From positions 1 through 20,626 of the forward strand of contig JAUWCW010000009.1 in NCBI GenBank assembly GCA_030609125.1: a DNA stretch of 20,626 bases, written 5' to 3'. The position numbers and the translations under genes are program-made. Shown piece after piece: positions 9,079 to 17,501 of the stretch. The DNA comes from Candidatus Rokuibacteriota bacterium (GTDB lineage Bacteria > JAUVQV01). The notes under the pieces are model-generated. The model searched no databases. It saw only the letters and a list, made by a program, of their open reading frames with translations, and was not told the origin of the DNA. Within the stretch, counting starts at the first letter, position 1, and each line of letters begins with the position of its first letter.

Positions 9079-9262
9079 GAAGCCCCTGCGTTGCTCGTGA
9101 CAGGGCGAAACGATTCTTGAACCAACATTGAATCGCGGGGAGAGCAAAGAGAGACGATGTGAGCACGCCCTTCTCGAGAGGGAAGCCTAAGTCGCCGTGC
9201 TGCTTTCCCACCTGGTTATTGCAGGTTCAAGTCCCTTTGCTCACACGGTAGGGCGGGGGCCC
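9079..9262 (+). ncRNA. ssrS: 6S RNA (ends approximate)
   Basis: 6S RNA mimics an open promoter and binds the housekeeping RNA polymerase. The identification rests on position (between zapA and fau, as in E. coli) and on structure. A hairpin CGATTC/GAATCG (9111-9135) sits in the 5' side of the central bubble. The apical arm is AGCACG (9162-9167) pairing CGTGCT (9196-9201) around a CCCT/AGGG hairpin followed by GAAGCCTAA, matching E. coli GAAGCCUUAA. A 3' bubble hairpin ACCTG/CAGGT (9210-9226) is followed by GTTCAAG, as in E. coli. GAGCAAAG (9142-9149) pairs with CTTTGCTC (9235-9242). The outer closing stem, and hence both ends, could not be resolved. No strong promoter was found. Confidence 0.85.
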
Positions 9263-9278
9263 TCAACAAACTGGGGAC

Positions 9279-9297
9279 CGGGCATTGATGCCCGTTT
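9279..9297 (+). terminator. Hairpin after 6S RNA, possible terminator
   Basis: CGGGCA (9279-9284) pairs with TGCCCG (9289-9294) around a TTGA loop, followed by only TTT. It is stable, but the T tract is short. It may mark the 3' end of the 6S primary transcript or act as a processing barrier. Confidence 0.4.
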
Positions 9298-9569
9298 ACA
9301 TACAACGAGAAAGGAAAAGGACAGGACAGAGTCCTCTCGCCCCGCTGCCGAGTGTGCAGGTGGAGCAGCCGCAAAAATGAAAGAACTACAGCGCATACGC
9401 CGGGTGTTCTTATGAGCAGACGGCCTAAACAGTGCACAGCCATGTTGTGCGAGAAGTGCCGCAAGGGGTTCCCGTGTGTTTCCGGATACAGTCCGCCCGG
9501 TACAGGTATAGTGGCCGCTCGTATCATGTAGCTTAGCTTTCAGATTTCCGGCATGCTTCGCGGGGCCTG

Positions 9570-9591
9570 CTCCCGCTTCTCGGGGGTGTTT
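9570..9591 (+). terminator. Hairpin upstream of fau, possible weak terminator or attenuator
   Basis: CTCCCG (9570-9575) pairs with CGGGGG (9581-9586, one G-T pair) around CTTCT, followed by TGTTT. It ends 24 bases before the fau ATG. The short T tract makes termination uncertain; it could equally limit read-through into fau. Confidence 0.35.
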
Positions 9592-9615
9592 CGACGACTC
9601 TGATCCCTCCGCGTC

Positions 9616-10239
9616 ATGGGGATACAGGCAGCAACTACCGAGAGCAAGTCCGACCTTCGTCGGCGCCTCATTGACTCCAGGAGAACTCTGTCACCCGCGG
9701 AGCGTCGCGACAGGAGCCGCCGCATCTGTGACGCCTGCGGCAGGCTGCCGCCCTACTCCCGGGCGCCTCTCATCTGCTCGTACATTGGTTTCGGCGAAGA
9801 GGTGGAGTCGGCGGACCTCGTCCGCTCCCTCCTGCAGGCCCGCCGCAGAGTCGCCGTCCCGACACAGCGTGCTCCCGGCGGCAAACCCTCGTTTGCCCTG
9901 GTCAGGGCCTGGGACGACCTGTCTCCCAACTCCCTGGGCCTCCTGGAGCCGGCGGGGGGGCGGCTGGACATCGTCCCAACCGCGTCCATTGGTCTCTTTT
10001 TTGTTCCGGGAGTAGCTTTCGACGCCGTCGGCGGCCGTCTTGGCTACGGCCTGGGCTTTTACGACCACGCCCTGGCCGGGGCATCTGCGACGGCCCTGAA
10101 AATAGGACTCGCTTTCGACCTGCAGATCGTAGACAAAGTGCCGCTCTTGAAACACGATGTCTGTATGGACATGATAATTACCGAAAGCCGTGTGATAAAC
10201 GCCTCGCCCGGGGCGAGGAATAACGAGGAGGTGTGCTGA
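9616..10239 (+). CDS. fau: 5-formyltetrahydrofolate cyclo-ligase
   Basis: The enzyme uses ATP to turn 5-formyltetrahydrofolate into 5,10-methenyltetrahydrofolate, returning it to the one-carbon pool. The 207-residue protein shows the basic N-terminal region (SKSDLRRRLIDSRRTLS), SYIGFGEEV (around 55-63), VPGVAFD (130-136) and the signature RLGYGLGFYD (141-150), which forms the nucleotide/phosphate loop. The ATG at 9616 is the first in frame but has neither a Shine-Dalgarno sequence nor a clear promoter, so the true start could be a few codons away. Its position between 6S RNA and rny is conserved; in E. coli the 6S and ygfA genes are co-transcribed. rny starts three bases after the stop. Confidence 0.94.
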   Translation: MGIQAATTESKSDLRRRLIDSRRTLSPAERRDRSRRICDACGRLPPYSRAPLICSYIGFGEEVESADLVRSLLQARRRVAVPTQRAPGGKPSFALVRAWDDLSPNSLGLLEPAGGRLDIVPTASIGLFFVPGVAFDAVGGRLGYGLGFYDHALAGASATALKIGLAFDLQIVDKVPLLKHDVCMDMIITESRVINASPGARNNEEVC

Positions 10240-10242
10240 ATC

Positions 10243-11805
10243 ATGCCAAGCGCAACAATGTTGCTGATAGCTGTAACAACCGGAATAATCGCCTTCTTTG
10301 GAGGGTACATGGTCCGCCGTACCCTGGCGGAAGCCAAGGTGGGCCACGCCGAGAAACAGGCCTCCCGGCTTGTCGACGAGAGCCGCAAGCAGGCGGACAC
10401 CATCAGGAAAGAGGCCGCGCTGGACGCCAAGGAGCGGCTCTACCGGGCCAAGTCCGAAAGCGACAAAGAGGCCCGGAACAAGCGGCGCGAGTTCGCCACT
10501 CTGGAGAATAAGCTGAGCCAGAAGGAAGAGAACCTTGAGCGCAAGGTCGACCTCCTGGACCGCAAGGAGATGGAGATCAACAAGAAAGAAAGCCGAATCG
10601 GGGACAGGGACAAGGAGCTTTCAGAGAAGGAGCAGGAGTACCAGGGCCTCATCAAAGATGTTCACAGGCGTCTGGAAAAGGTCTCGGGCATGAGCACCGA
10701 GGAGGCGCGCGCCCAGCTCATGGAGAGCATCCGCGAGGATGCCCGTAACGAAGCGGCGAGGTTTGTCAAGAACACCGAGGAGGAGGCCAGGGCGGCGGCG
10801 AACAAAAAAGCCACGTGGATCATCGGCAACGCGATCCAGCGTTATGCCAGCGATTACGTAGCCGAATCCACGGTTTCCGTCGTCCCCCTCCCCAACGAGG
10901 AGATGAAGGGCCGGATCATCGGCCGCGAAGGAAGGAACATCCGCACTCTGGAAAGCGCCACCGGCGTCGACCTGATCATCGACGACACGCCGGAGGCGGT
11001 CATCCTTTCGGCTTTCGATCCTATCCGGAGGCAGGTTGCCAGGCTCTCCCTCGAGAAGCTCATCTCCGACGGCCGCATACACCCCGCCCGCATCGAGGAG
11101 GTGGTGGAGAAGGTAAAGAAGGAGCTGGAGCAGAACGTGAAGGAAGCGGGCGAAAGCGCCACCTTCGATCTGGGGATCCACAATGTTCACAAAGAGATCG
11201 TCAGGCTCATCGGCCGCCTCAGGTACCGCACCAGCTACGCCCAGAACGTCCTTCAGCACTCCAGGGAAGTCTCCTACCTCTGCGGCATCATGGCGTCCGA
11301 GCTCGGCCTGGATCCCAAGTTCGCCCGCCGCGCCGGGCTGCTGCACGACATCGGCAAGGCCATCGACCATGAGACCGAGGGCCCTCACGCCCTGATCGGA
11401 GCTGAAATGGCCCGCCGTTACGAGGAGAGCGAAGTCGTGGTCAATGCCATAGCCGCGCACCACGAGGAGGAGGAGCCCAAGACCGTGGAGGCGATTCTCG
11501 TCCAGGCTGCCGACGCCCTCTCCGCGGCCCGCCCCGGTGCGAGGCGCGAGATTCTGGAGGCCTACGTTAAGCGCATGGAGAAACTCGAGGAAATAGCCGA
11601 TTCCTTCAAGGGCGTTCACAAGGCCTACGCCATCCAGGCCGGCAGGGAAGTGCGCATCATCGTTCAGGAGAACCAGGTTTCCGACGGTGAAACCGTCTAC
11701 CTCGCCCGCGACATCGCTCGTAAGATCGAGGAACAGCTCTCATACCCGGGCCAGATCAAGGTCACCGCTATCCGTGAGAAGCGGGCGGTGGATTACGCGA
11801 AATAG
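10243..11805 (+). CDS. rny: Ribonuclease Y
   Basis: RNase Y is a membrane-anchored endoribonuclease that starts mRNA decay. The 520-residue protein has the full layout: N-terminal membrane helix (about 6-24), a long charged coiled coil (about 29-165), a KH domain with [11 protein letters not shown] (223-233), and an HD phosphohydrolase domain with the metal-binding HDIGKA (His368, Asp369). The length equals that of the B. subtilis enzyme. The ATG at 10243 is preceded by GAGGAGGTG, which lies in the end of fau. The stop codon overlaps the GTG start of ymdB by one base. The rny-ymdB pair is conserved in many phyla. Confidence 0.97.
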   Translation: MPSATMLLIAVTTGIIAFFGGYMVRRTLAEAKVGHAEKQASRLVDESRKQADTIRKEAALDAKERLYRAKSESDKEARNKRREFATLENKLSQKEENLERKVDLLDRKEMEINKKESRIGDRDKELSEKEQEYQGLIKDVHRRLEKVSGMSTEEARAQLMESIREDARNEAARFVKNTEEEARAAANKKATWIIGNAIQRYASDYVAESTVSVVPLPNEEMKGRIIGREGRNIRTLESATGVDLIIDDTPEAVILSAFDPIRRQVARLSLEKLISDGRIHPARIEEVVEKVKKELEQNVKEAGESATFDLGIHNVHKEIVRLIGRLRYRTSYAQNVLQHSREVSYLCGIMASELGLDPKFARRAGLLHDIGKAIDHETEGPHALIGAEMARRYEESEVVVNAIAAHHEEEEPKTVEAILVQAADALSAARPGARREILEAYVKRMEKLEEIADSFKGVHKAYAIQAGREVRIIVQENQVSDGETVYLARDIARKIEEQLSYPGQIKVTAIREKRAVDYAK

Positions 11806-12587
11806 TGAAAGTACTTTTCCTCGGAGACATCGTCGGCAAGGCCGGGCGCCGCGCGGTGGAGCTCTTTCTGCGCCGCGTGCAGGAGGAGCACGACGTGAGC
11901 TTCACCATCGCCAACGGAGAAAACGCCGCCGGCGGATTCGGTGTGACCCTCCCCGTGGTGGAGGACCTCTTCTCAGCCGGCATCGACGTCATCACCACCG
12001 GCAACCACGTGTGGGACAAGAGAGAGGCTCTTCAGCTGCTCCCCAAGGAGCACCGCCTCCTGCGGCCTCTGAACTACCCGCCGGGGACTCCCGGGGTCGG
12101 ATCGGTGGTCATGAAGGACCGCCTCGGCCACCGTATCGGCGTCCTCAACATCGAGGGCAGGGTATTCATGCGCCCCCAGGACTGCCCTTTTCGTGCGGCG
12201 GAAGACGAAATCCGTCGCCTAAGGGAGGAAACGCCCGTTATCATCGTCGACTTCCACGCCGAGGCGACCTCGGAGAAACTCGCCATGGGCTGGTATCTGG
12301 ACGGCAAGGTGAGCGCAGTCTTCGGTACCCACACTCACGTGCAGACGGCGGACGAGCGAATCCTCCCCGAAGGAACCGCCTACATCACCGACGTGGGGAT
12401 GACGGGACCGTCAGAATCGGTTATCGGCGTGAAGAAGGAAATCATCCTCAGGAGATTTCTCACCTCGATGCCCGAGCGGTTCGAAACCGCCAAGGATGGC
12501 CCTCAATTTCAGGCGGTCATCGCCGACATCGACCCCGAGGACGGGAGAGCCGCCTCCATCATCCGCCTGAGCCTCAGCGACAGATGA
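11805..12587 (+). CDS. ymdB: YmdB-family metallophosphoesterase
   Basis: YmdB in B. subtilis is a 2',3'-cyclic-nucleotide phosphodiesterase that affects biofilm and motility decisions; here the function is inferred by family. The 260-residue protein carries the dinuclear metal ligands: Asp8 (FLGDIVG), Glu39-Asn40 (NGENAAGG), Asn67-His68 (TGNHVWD), His151 (DFHAEATSEK), and His176/His178 (GTHTHVQTAD). The GTG start at 11805 shares its first base with the last base of the rny stop codon (TAGTG), and no separate ribosome-binding site is evident, so translation is likely coupled to rny. It is the last gene of fau-rny-ymdB; the rimP promoter begins 16 bases after its stop. Confidence 0.95.
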   Translation: MKVLFLGDIVGKAGRRAVELFLRRVQEEHDVSFTIANGENAAGGFGVTLPVVEDLFSAGIDVITTGNHVWDKREALQLLPKEHRLLRPLNYPPGTPGVGSVVMKDRLGHRIGVLNIEGRVFMRPQDCPFRAAEDEIRRLREETPVIIVDFHAEATSEKLAMGWYLDGKVSAVFGTHTHVQTADERILPEGTAYITDVGMTGPSESVIGVKKEIILRRFLTSMPERFETAKDGPQFQAVIADIDPEDGRAASIIRLSLSDR

Positions 12588-12602
12588 GGAGACAGTCTCG
12601 CC

Positions 12603-12631
12603 TTGCTTTTTGCGGTGAGCGGTGATATAAA
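12603..12631 (+). promoter_or_regulatory. Promoter of the rimP-nusA-infB operon
   Basis: TTGCTT (12603-12608), a 17-base spacer and TATAAA (12626-12631) form a good sigma-70-type promoter. Transcription would start near 12638, giving a leader of about 75 bases before rimP that contains an intrinsic-terminator hairpin. Confidence 0.7.
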
Positions 12632-12663
12632 GTATTACTAGAAAAGCGAAAAGCAATCTTTGA

Positions 12664-12693
12664 TGGGTCAGAGTGGGCTTCGGCCCACTTTTT
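12664..12693 (+). terminator. rimP leader attenuator with a competing hairpin
   Basis: AGTGGGC (12672-12678) and GCCCACT (12683-12689) form a perfect 7-bp stem capped by a TTCG tetraloop and followed by TTTTT, a complete intrinsic terminator 19 bases before the rimP start. TGGGTC (12664-12669) can instead pair with GGCCCA (12682-12687), which would break the terminator. This resembles an attenuator; rimP leader motifs of this sort are reported from bacteria. It could also simply terminate ymdB read-through, but the rimP promoter lies upstream of it. Confidence 0.7.
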
Positions 12694-12711
12694 ATTTCCG
12701 GAGGCAGCGCA

Positions 12712-13248
12712 GTGACCACCAGACGCCAGAAAATCCAGCAGGATGTGAAGGAACTTGCCGCCCCCATCGCCGAGGAACTGGGGCTCGAGCTTGTGGACGT
12801 GGAGTTCACCCGCCACGGCCGCGACCAGGTGCTCACCCTCTTTCTCGACCGCGCCGAGGGGATTCCTGTGGATGAGCTCCAGCAGGCAAGCCGCGCCATC
12901 GAAAAGGCTCTCGAAATCGAGGAGATCATCGTCGGGCGCTACCGCCTGGAAGTTTCATCTCCCGGCATCGACCGTCCACTGAAGACCCTGAGCGATTACC
13001 GCAAGAACGTCGGCACCCGGGTGCAGATCAAGACCTTCTCCCCCCACCCTCTGTTCGGTCGGATTCTGACGGGGACCATCGCGGGCGTTGAGGACCAGAA
13101 GGTCACGGTCGACGCTGATGACGGCTCCCGGGCCTGCGTTTCCCTCAGTGAAATCTCCAGCGCCAGACCGCAGATAGACTGGGAAGAGATCCTCAAGAAG
13201 CCTGCCCTCCCACGCGGAAACCAATCTCACGCGAGGAGGTCCCCATGA
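12712..13248 (+). CDS. rimP: Ribosome maturation factor RimP
   Basis: RimP assists assembly of the 30S subunit. The 178-residue protein has the family's N-terminal domain (IAEELGLELVDVEF), the central VDELQQASRAIEKALE, the signature YRLEVSSPGIDRPLKTLSDY, and the C-terminal SH3-like domain (GRILTGTIAGVEDQKVTVD). I choose GTG at 12712, seven bases after GGAGG; the frame extends upstream, but only through the terminator hairpin. Its stop overlaps the nusA ATG (ATGA). It is the first gene of the nusA-infB operon and sits behind a leader with an attenuator-like structure. Confidence 0.95.
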   Translation: MTTRRQKIQQDVKELAAPIAEELGLELVDVEFTRHGRDQVLTLFLDRAEGIPVDELQQASRAIEKALEIEEIIVGRYRLEVSSPGIDRPLKTLSDYRKNVGTRVQIKTFSPHPLFGRILTGTIAGVEDQKVTVDADDGSRACVSLSEISSARPQIDWEEILKKPALPRGNQSHARRSP

Positions 13249-14534
13249 GCCGGGAACTGCTTCACGTCATCGATCAGATCAGTTTCGAGCGGGGCCTGGA
13301 CCGGGATACCGTTCTGAAGGCCCTGGAGACAGCCCTCGTGTCGGCTTCCCGCAAACGCATCGGTCCGGAAGGAGACATACGCTGCCGCCTCAACGAGGAC
13401 AAAGGTGAGCTGCAAATCTTCTGTCTCAAGACTGTTGTCGAGGAAACCCGGGACCCTCTGGTGGACATCTCACTTGAAGACGCCCGGAAGATCGATCCCG
13501 AAGCAGAACCGGGCAGCAAGGTCGAAGCCCTTACCAACCTCACCGAGTTCGGCCGCATCGCCGCCCAGACGGCCAAGCAGGTTATCATGCAGCGGGTCCG
13601 TGAAGCCGAAAGGGACCTCATCCACGACGACTTCAAGGACCGCCAGGGAGAGATCATCACCGGAACCGTCCATCACAAGGAAAAGGGGGATCTCTACGTC
13701 GACCTGGGCAAGACCGAAGGCCTCCTCCCGCGGAAAGAGCAGATTCCCCGTGAATCGTACCGCAACGGCGACCGGATCAGAGCCTACATCCGCGAGGTGT
13801 GCAAAACTATCCGCGGTCCCCAGATCATCCTGAGCCGGACCGCCCCGGAATTTCTCATTCGGCTCTTCGAGATGGAGGTCCCCGAGATTCAGGACGGGAT
13901 CATCAAGATCCTCGGGGCCGCCCGAGAGCCCGGCGAGAGGGCCAAGATAGCCGTATTCTCGACTTCGAAGGACATCGACCCCGTCGGGGCCTGCGTCGGT
14001 CTGAAAGGTTCCCGCGTCCAATCCGTGGTCCGTGAGCTCCGCGGAGAGAAGGTCGATATCGTGGAGTGGGCCCACGACATTGAGACCTATCTCCGCAACG
14101 CCCTCAGCCCGGCAGAGATTGAGAGCGCCGAAATCCATGAGGATACCAAGGGGATAGTCGTCGTCGTTCCCGACGACCAACTCTCCCTGGCCATCGGGAA
14201 AAAAGGTCAAAATGTCAGGCTTGCCTCCACCCTGCTCAAGTGGGGAATCGAGGTCAAGAGCCGCGACTCGATGAGGCAGGACTCCGGCGGGGAGGCGCCG
14301 GCCGATCTCAAGACACGCCTGGTGTCTCTGCTTGGCATCAATTCACCGCAGGCGGACTCCCTGATAGAGGCCGGCCTGACGGACACCGCCGCCCTCGCCG
14401 GATCCTCCGTCGGGGACCTGACGACCCTGAAGGGCTTTGGGGAAAAGACGGCTCTCAAGGTAATCGAGGCGTCGCGAAGCTCCGCCGAAGGCGGGCAGGG
14501 CGGGAGTGATGACGAGCAGCAGGAAAAAGAGTGA
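13245..14534 (+). CDS. nusA: Transcription termination/antitermination factor NusA
   Basis: NusA binds RNA polymerase and modulates pausing, termination and antitermination. The 429-residue protein shows the N-terminal polymerase-binding domain (about 1-125), an S1 domain (134-198, GEIITGTVHHKEKGDLYVDLG), KH1 (DPVGACVGLKGSRVQSV, 245-261), KH2 (AIGKKGQNVRLAS, 316-328), and a C-terminal helix-hairpin-helix region (355-410) with an acidic tail. It lacks a second acidic repeat as in E. coli. The ATG at 13245 follows GAGGAGGTCCCC and overlaps the rimP stop by four bases. Because NusA is encoded right after a terminator-like leader, feedback control of that hairpin by NusA is possible (inference). 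The end overlaps the ylxR-ylxQ gene. Confidence 0.97.
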   Translation: MSRELLHVIDQISFERGLDRDTVLKALETALVSASRKRIGPEGDIRCRLNEDKGELQIFCLKTVVEETRDPLVDISLEDARKIDPEAEPGSKVEALTNLTEFGRIAAQTAKQVIMQRVREAERDLIHDDFKDRQGEIITGTVHHKEKGDLYVDLGKTEGLLPRKEQIPRESYRNGDRIRAYIREVCKTIRGPQIILSRTAPEFLIRLFEMEVPEIQDGIIKILGAAREPGERAKIAVFSTSKDIDPVGACVGLKGSRVQSVVRELRGEKVDIVEWAHDIETYLRNALSPAEIESAEIHEDTKGIVVVVPDDQLSLAIGKKGQNVRLASTLLKWGIEVKSRDSMRQDSGGEAPADLKTRLVSLLGINSPQADSLIEAGLTDTAALAGSSVGDLTTLKGFGEKTALKVIEASRSSAEGGQGGSDDEQQEKE

Positions 14535-15111
14535 TGTCACCCGCACCTGCCTCGGCTGCCGCAGCAGGAAGGAGCAGAAGGAGATGATAAGGATCGTCAT
14601 GGGACCGGACGCAGAAGCAGTCTTCGACATTGACGGCCGACTCCCGGGCCGCGGAGCCTACGTCTGTCCCCTGCCGTCCTGCCTCCGGAAGCTGACATCC
14701 GCATCCCTGAGCCACTTCCTCAGGGGCCGCGTCAGCATTCCGGAATTCGACTCCCTGCGCTCCCGCCTCGCCGACGCCTGCGAGGGCAAGGTCCGAAACC
14801 TCCTGTCTATCGGTCTCAAAGCCGGTCAGGTGGGGATCGGCTCCCGCGCTGTGGAAGACGGTTTGAGCAGGAACCGGGCCTTCGTTCTTGTTCTCGCTTC
14901 CGACGCATCCCCGAGGACCTCACGGCACCTGCTCCGGCTTGCCGGGGGCCTTCCCGTGCGCAGACTTGCCGGCAAGGAGCGGCTCGGCTCCTGGCTCGGC
15001 CGCCACAGTGTCGCCTCGGCGGCGGTCTTCGACAGGGGTCTCGCCCGCCGGCTTGCGGCGGTCCTTGACCGTTTGGCATCCATAGAAAACAATTCCTACC
15101 ATGTGAACTGA
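14509..15111 (+). CDS. YlxR (DUF448)-YlxQ (L7Ae-like) fusion protein
   Basis: Two small genes found side by side in B. subtilis appear here as one 200-residue protein. Residues 1-85 are the YlxR RNA-binding domain: RTCLGCR (12-18), [16 protein letters not shown] (39-54), then the second cysteine pair region ending [15 protein letters not shown]. Residues from about 97 look like the L7Ae/L30e fold of Ylx[23 protein letters not shown] (98-119), [11 protein letters not shown] (124-134), with a C-terminal YlxQ-like VASAAVFD region. Both domains are predicted RNA binders. The start is ATG 14509 (or GTG 14506), inside the end of nusA, with GGGAG close upstream. It lies between nusA and infB, the usual place of both parts. 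Confidence 0.88.
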   Translation: MTSSRKKSDVTRTCLGCRSRKEQKEMIRIVMGPDAEAVFDIDGRLPGRGAYVCPLPSCLRKLTSASLSHFLRGRVSIPEFDSLRSRLADACEGKVRNLLSIGLKAGQVGIGSRAVEDGLSRNRAFVLVLASDASPRTSRHLLRLAGGLPVRRLAGKERLGSWLGRHSVASAAVFDRGLARRLAAVLDRLASIENNSYHVN

Positions 15112-15140
15112 GGAGATTGCAGAGGAGGTTTTACAGCTCA

Positions 15141-17441
15141 ATGGGCAAGATTCGTGTATACCAGCTGGCCAAAGAACTCGGGGTGAAGAACAAGGAACTC
15201 CTCGAGATCATCCGCACACTCGGGTTCGAAGTGAAGAATCACATGAGCAGCCTGGACGAAGAGACCGCGGCCGCAGTCGTCTCCTCCGTCAAGTCCCCTC
15301 CCCCGGCATCCAGGACACCGAAAAAGAAGAAGAAAGCCGAGCCCGGGAAGGAAACGAAGAAAAGTCCCGCCAAAGAGACCAAGCCCGCCCCAAAGGACGC
15401 GAAAAAGAAGGCCGCGTCCCCTCGCAAGGAAAAGGCGCCGAAGAAAAAGGCCGTCACCGCCCAGGTGAAGAAAAAGGAGCCGGAGAAAAAGAAAGCAGCA
15501 CCCGCCCCGGCGAAGAAAACAGAGCCCAAGAAGAAGAAAGCGGTCGCCGCCCCGGCGAAGAAGGAAGAACCGAAGAAAAAGGCGGTCGCCGCCCCGGCAA
15601 AGAAAACAGAGCCCAGGAAAAAGAAAGCGGCTCCGCCGAAGGATAAAATCCCGCCCTCTGTTCCTGAGGTCTCCGCTCCGCCGGAAGAGCCGAAGGCCCC
15701 TCCCCGCATCATAGATCTCAGCGAGGGGATAACCGTCAAGGATCTTTCGGAACGGCTCGGAATAAAAGTCAACGACATCATCAAGCGCCTCATGCAGAAG
15801 GGGAAAATGGTCGTTGTCAACCAGTTTCTCGACTTCGATACCGCCAAGTGGGTCGCCGAGGATTTCGGCTACGAGTGCCGTTCGGTCTCTCTGGAACTGG
15901 AGGGCCACGCCGAGGAGGGAGACGAAGCTCTCGACCCCAGGGCGCCCGTGGTCACCATTATGGGCCACGTCGACCACGGCAAGACTTCGCTCCTCGACGC
16001 CATCCGGGAATCCAGCGTCACCGAGAAGGAAGAAGGCGGCATAACCCAGCACATCGGTGCTTACCACGTCGACCTTCCCAAGGGGACCATCATCTTTCTC
16101 GACACTCCCGGCCACGAAGCTTTTTCGGCCATGAGGGCCCGGGGGGCAGAGGTCACGGACATCGTGATTCTCGTTGTCGCCGCTGATGACGGCGTCATGC
16201 CCCAGACCGTTGAGGCCATAGATCACGCCAAGGCCGCAGAAGTCCCGATCATCGTGGCGGTCAACAAAATCGACAAGCCTGACGCCAAGCCGGAGACGGT
16301 GAAGACCCAGCTTGCCGAGCACGACCTGATCCCCGAGGACTGGGGCGGGCAGGCCATATTCGTCGAAGTCTCCGCCAAGGTTGGGACGGGGCTTGAGAAC
16401 CTCATGGAAATGGTCCTCCTCCAGGCGGAGATGATGGAGCTCAAGGCCAACGCCGGGAAGCCCTGCCGCGGCACCGTCATCGAATCCAGGCTCCATCGCG
16501 GCCGCGGGCCCGTCGCCACCGTCCTGGTACAGGACGGCACCCTCAGGGTGGGTGACCATTTCGTGACCGGGACCACCTACGGCAAGGTGCGGGCCATCCT
16601 CGACGACAGCGGCAAGGCCCTCAAGGAAGCGCCTCCCTCCACCCCGGTGGAGGTCCTCGGCCTCTCCGGTGTGCCCGCGCCGGGAGACAGCTTCATGGTC
16701 GTTCCCGACGAGCGCAAGGCACGGCAGGTCGCAGCCCTGCGCCACCAGCAATCAGCCGCTCCCGTTTCCTCCCGCCCGGCCAAGGTCAGCCTGAAGGACC
16801 TGTTTTCCAAGATTTCCCAGGGTAAGGTCAAAGAGCTCGACCTGGTCGTCAAGGGCGACGTACAGGGCTCGGTGGAGGCCCTCGGCGACGCTTTCACGAA
16901 GCTTTCGACCGATGCCGTGAAAGTCAAGGTGATCCACCGTGGGGTGGGCACCATAAACGAGGGCGACATCCTCCTGGCCTCCGCGTCTTCCGCGGTCATC
17001 ATAGGCTTTAACGTCAGGCCCGAGCCGAAAGTTACCGAACTGGCGGCCCGGGAAGGCGTGGACATGCGCTTTTACGGTGTCATCTACAAGGCGACGGAAG
17101 ACATCAAGAAAGCCATGCTCGGGCTCCTGGACCCGACCTACCGCGAGGAGTTCCAGGGCCGCGCCGAGGTGCGGGAGACATTCAGCGTTCCCCGGGTCGG
17201 CGTCATCGCGGGCTGCGGCGTCCTGGAGGGGAAGATCACCCGCAACGCCGAGATCCGCGTCCTCCGCGACGGCATCGTCGTGTACGAGGGAAAGGTTGGT
17301 TCCCTGCGCCGCTTCAAGGACGACGTCAAGGAAGTTGCCGCCGGCTACGAGTGTGGAATCGGCGTGGAAAATTTCAACGACATCAAGAAAGGCGATATTC
17401 TCGAGACCTTTGTCCAGATAGAAGTCCAGCCGACCCTGTAA
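15141..17441 (+). CDS. infB: Translation initiation factor IF-2
   Basis: IF-2 is the GTPase that brings fMet-tRNA to the 30S subunit and promotes subunit joining. The 766-residue protein begins with an IF2-N domain ([22 protein letters not shown]), then a Lys/Ala/Pro-rich linker (about 50-188) with tandem repeats, and a second IF2-N domain (about 190-245). The G domain follows with GHVDHGKT (275-282), [15 protein letters not shown] (321-325), NKID (375-378) and SAK. C-terminal domains II-IV complete it. ATG 15141 is chosen because it gives the family N-terminus; AGAGGAGG lies 12 bases upstream, a rather long spacing. A TTG at 15117 is the only upstream alternative. ylxP follows 60 bases downstream. 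Confidence 0.97.
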   Translation: MGKIRVYQLAKELGVKNKELLEIIRTLGFEVKNHMSSLDEETAAAVVSSVKSPPPASRTPKKKKKAEPGKETKKSPAKETKPAPKDAKKKAASPRKEKAPKKKAVTAQVKKKEPEKKKAAPAPAKKTEPKKKKAVAAPAKKEEPKKKAVAAPAKKTEPRKKKAAPPKDKIPPSVPEVSAPPEEPKAPPRIIDLSEGITVKDLSERLGIKVNDIIKRLMQKGKMVVVNQFLDFDTAKWVAEDFGYECRSVSLELEGHAEEGDEALDPRAPVVTIMGHVDHGKTSLLDAIRESSVTEKEEGGITQHIGAYHVDLPKGTIIFLDTPGHEAFSAMRARGAEVTDIVILVVAADDGVMPQTVEAIDHAKAAEVPIIVAVNKIDKPDAKPETVKTQLAEHDLIPEDWGGQAIFVEVSAKVGTGLENLMEMVLLQAEMMELKANAGKPCRGTVIESRLHRGRGPVATVLVQDGTLRVGDHFVTGTTYGKVRAILDDSGKALKEAPPSTPVEVLGLSGVPAPGDSFMVVPDERKARQVAALRHQQSAAPVSSRPAKVSLKDLFSKISQGKVKELDLVVKGDVQGSVEALGDAFTKLSTDAVKVKVIHRGVGTINEGDILLASASSAVIIGFNVRPEPKVTELAAREGVDMRFYGVIYKATEDIKKAMLGLLDPTYREEFQGRAEVRETFSVPRVGVIAGCGVLEGKITRNAEIRVLRDGIVVYEGKVGSLRRFKDDVKEVAAGYECGIGVENFNDIKKGDILETFVQIEVQPTL
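15504..15632 (+). repeat. Three tandem repeats in the IF-2 linker
   Basis: Copies starting at 15504, 15549 and 15591 (periods 45 and 42 bases) encode variants of APAKK(T/E)EP(K/R)KKKA(V/A)A. They share near-identical codons (GCCCCGGC(G/A)AAGAA), pointing to recent duplication rather than selected amino-acid bias alone. They are in frame, in the flexible linker between the two IF2-N domains. Confidence 0.8.
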
Positions 17442-17501
17442 AGCCTGAGACGGACCGGCACAGCTGTTCTTCCAAAGGCGACTTGCTGAGGTGTAATTCA
17501 G

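Larger units (their letters stand above)
9263..9615 (+). other. 353-base stretch between 6S RNA and fau without a convincing gene
   Basis: No recognised RNA family or protein is visible here. It holds hairpins (9279-9294; AGGAC/GTCCT within 9305-9340; GCACA/TGTGC within 9433-9455; 9570-9586). It also holds three tiny plus-strand ORFs chained by ATGA overlaps: 9288-9380 (30 codons), 9377-9415 (12 codons) and 9412-9531 (39 codons, with four cysteines spaced C-x4-C-x2-C-x5-C). None has a good Shine-Dalgarno sequence, so coding is doubtful. The stretch could be a processed 6S precursor trailer, a fau leader, or a decayed gene. Confidence 0.5.

Noticed and set aside
9197-9415. 72-codon plus-strand open frame over the 6S RNA 3' half
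   Set aside because: Its first third overlaps conserved 6S RNA structure, it has no ribosome-binding site and no family resemblance.
9320-9470. Signal recognition particle RNA, suggested by GGAGCAGCCG
   Set aside because: The conserved helix 8 (GGTCCGGAAGG with GGAAGCAGCC opposite) is not present, and no symmetrical long hairpin forms.
10621-11619. 332-codon open frame on the minus strand
   Set aside because: It is antisense to the well-defined rny gene and has no recognisable motifs.
15138-16751. 537-codon open frame on the minus strand
   Set aside because: It lies entirely antisense to infB, its product is a low-complexity mirror of IF-2 codons, and it has no family resemblance. High-GC third positions keep the opposite strand open.
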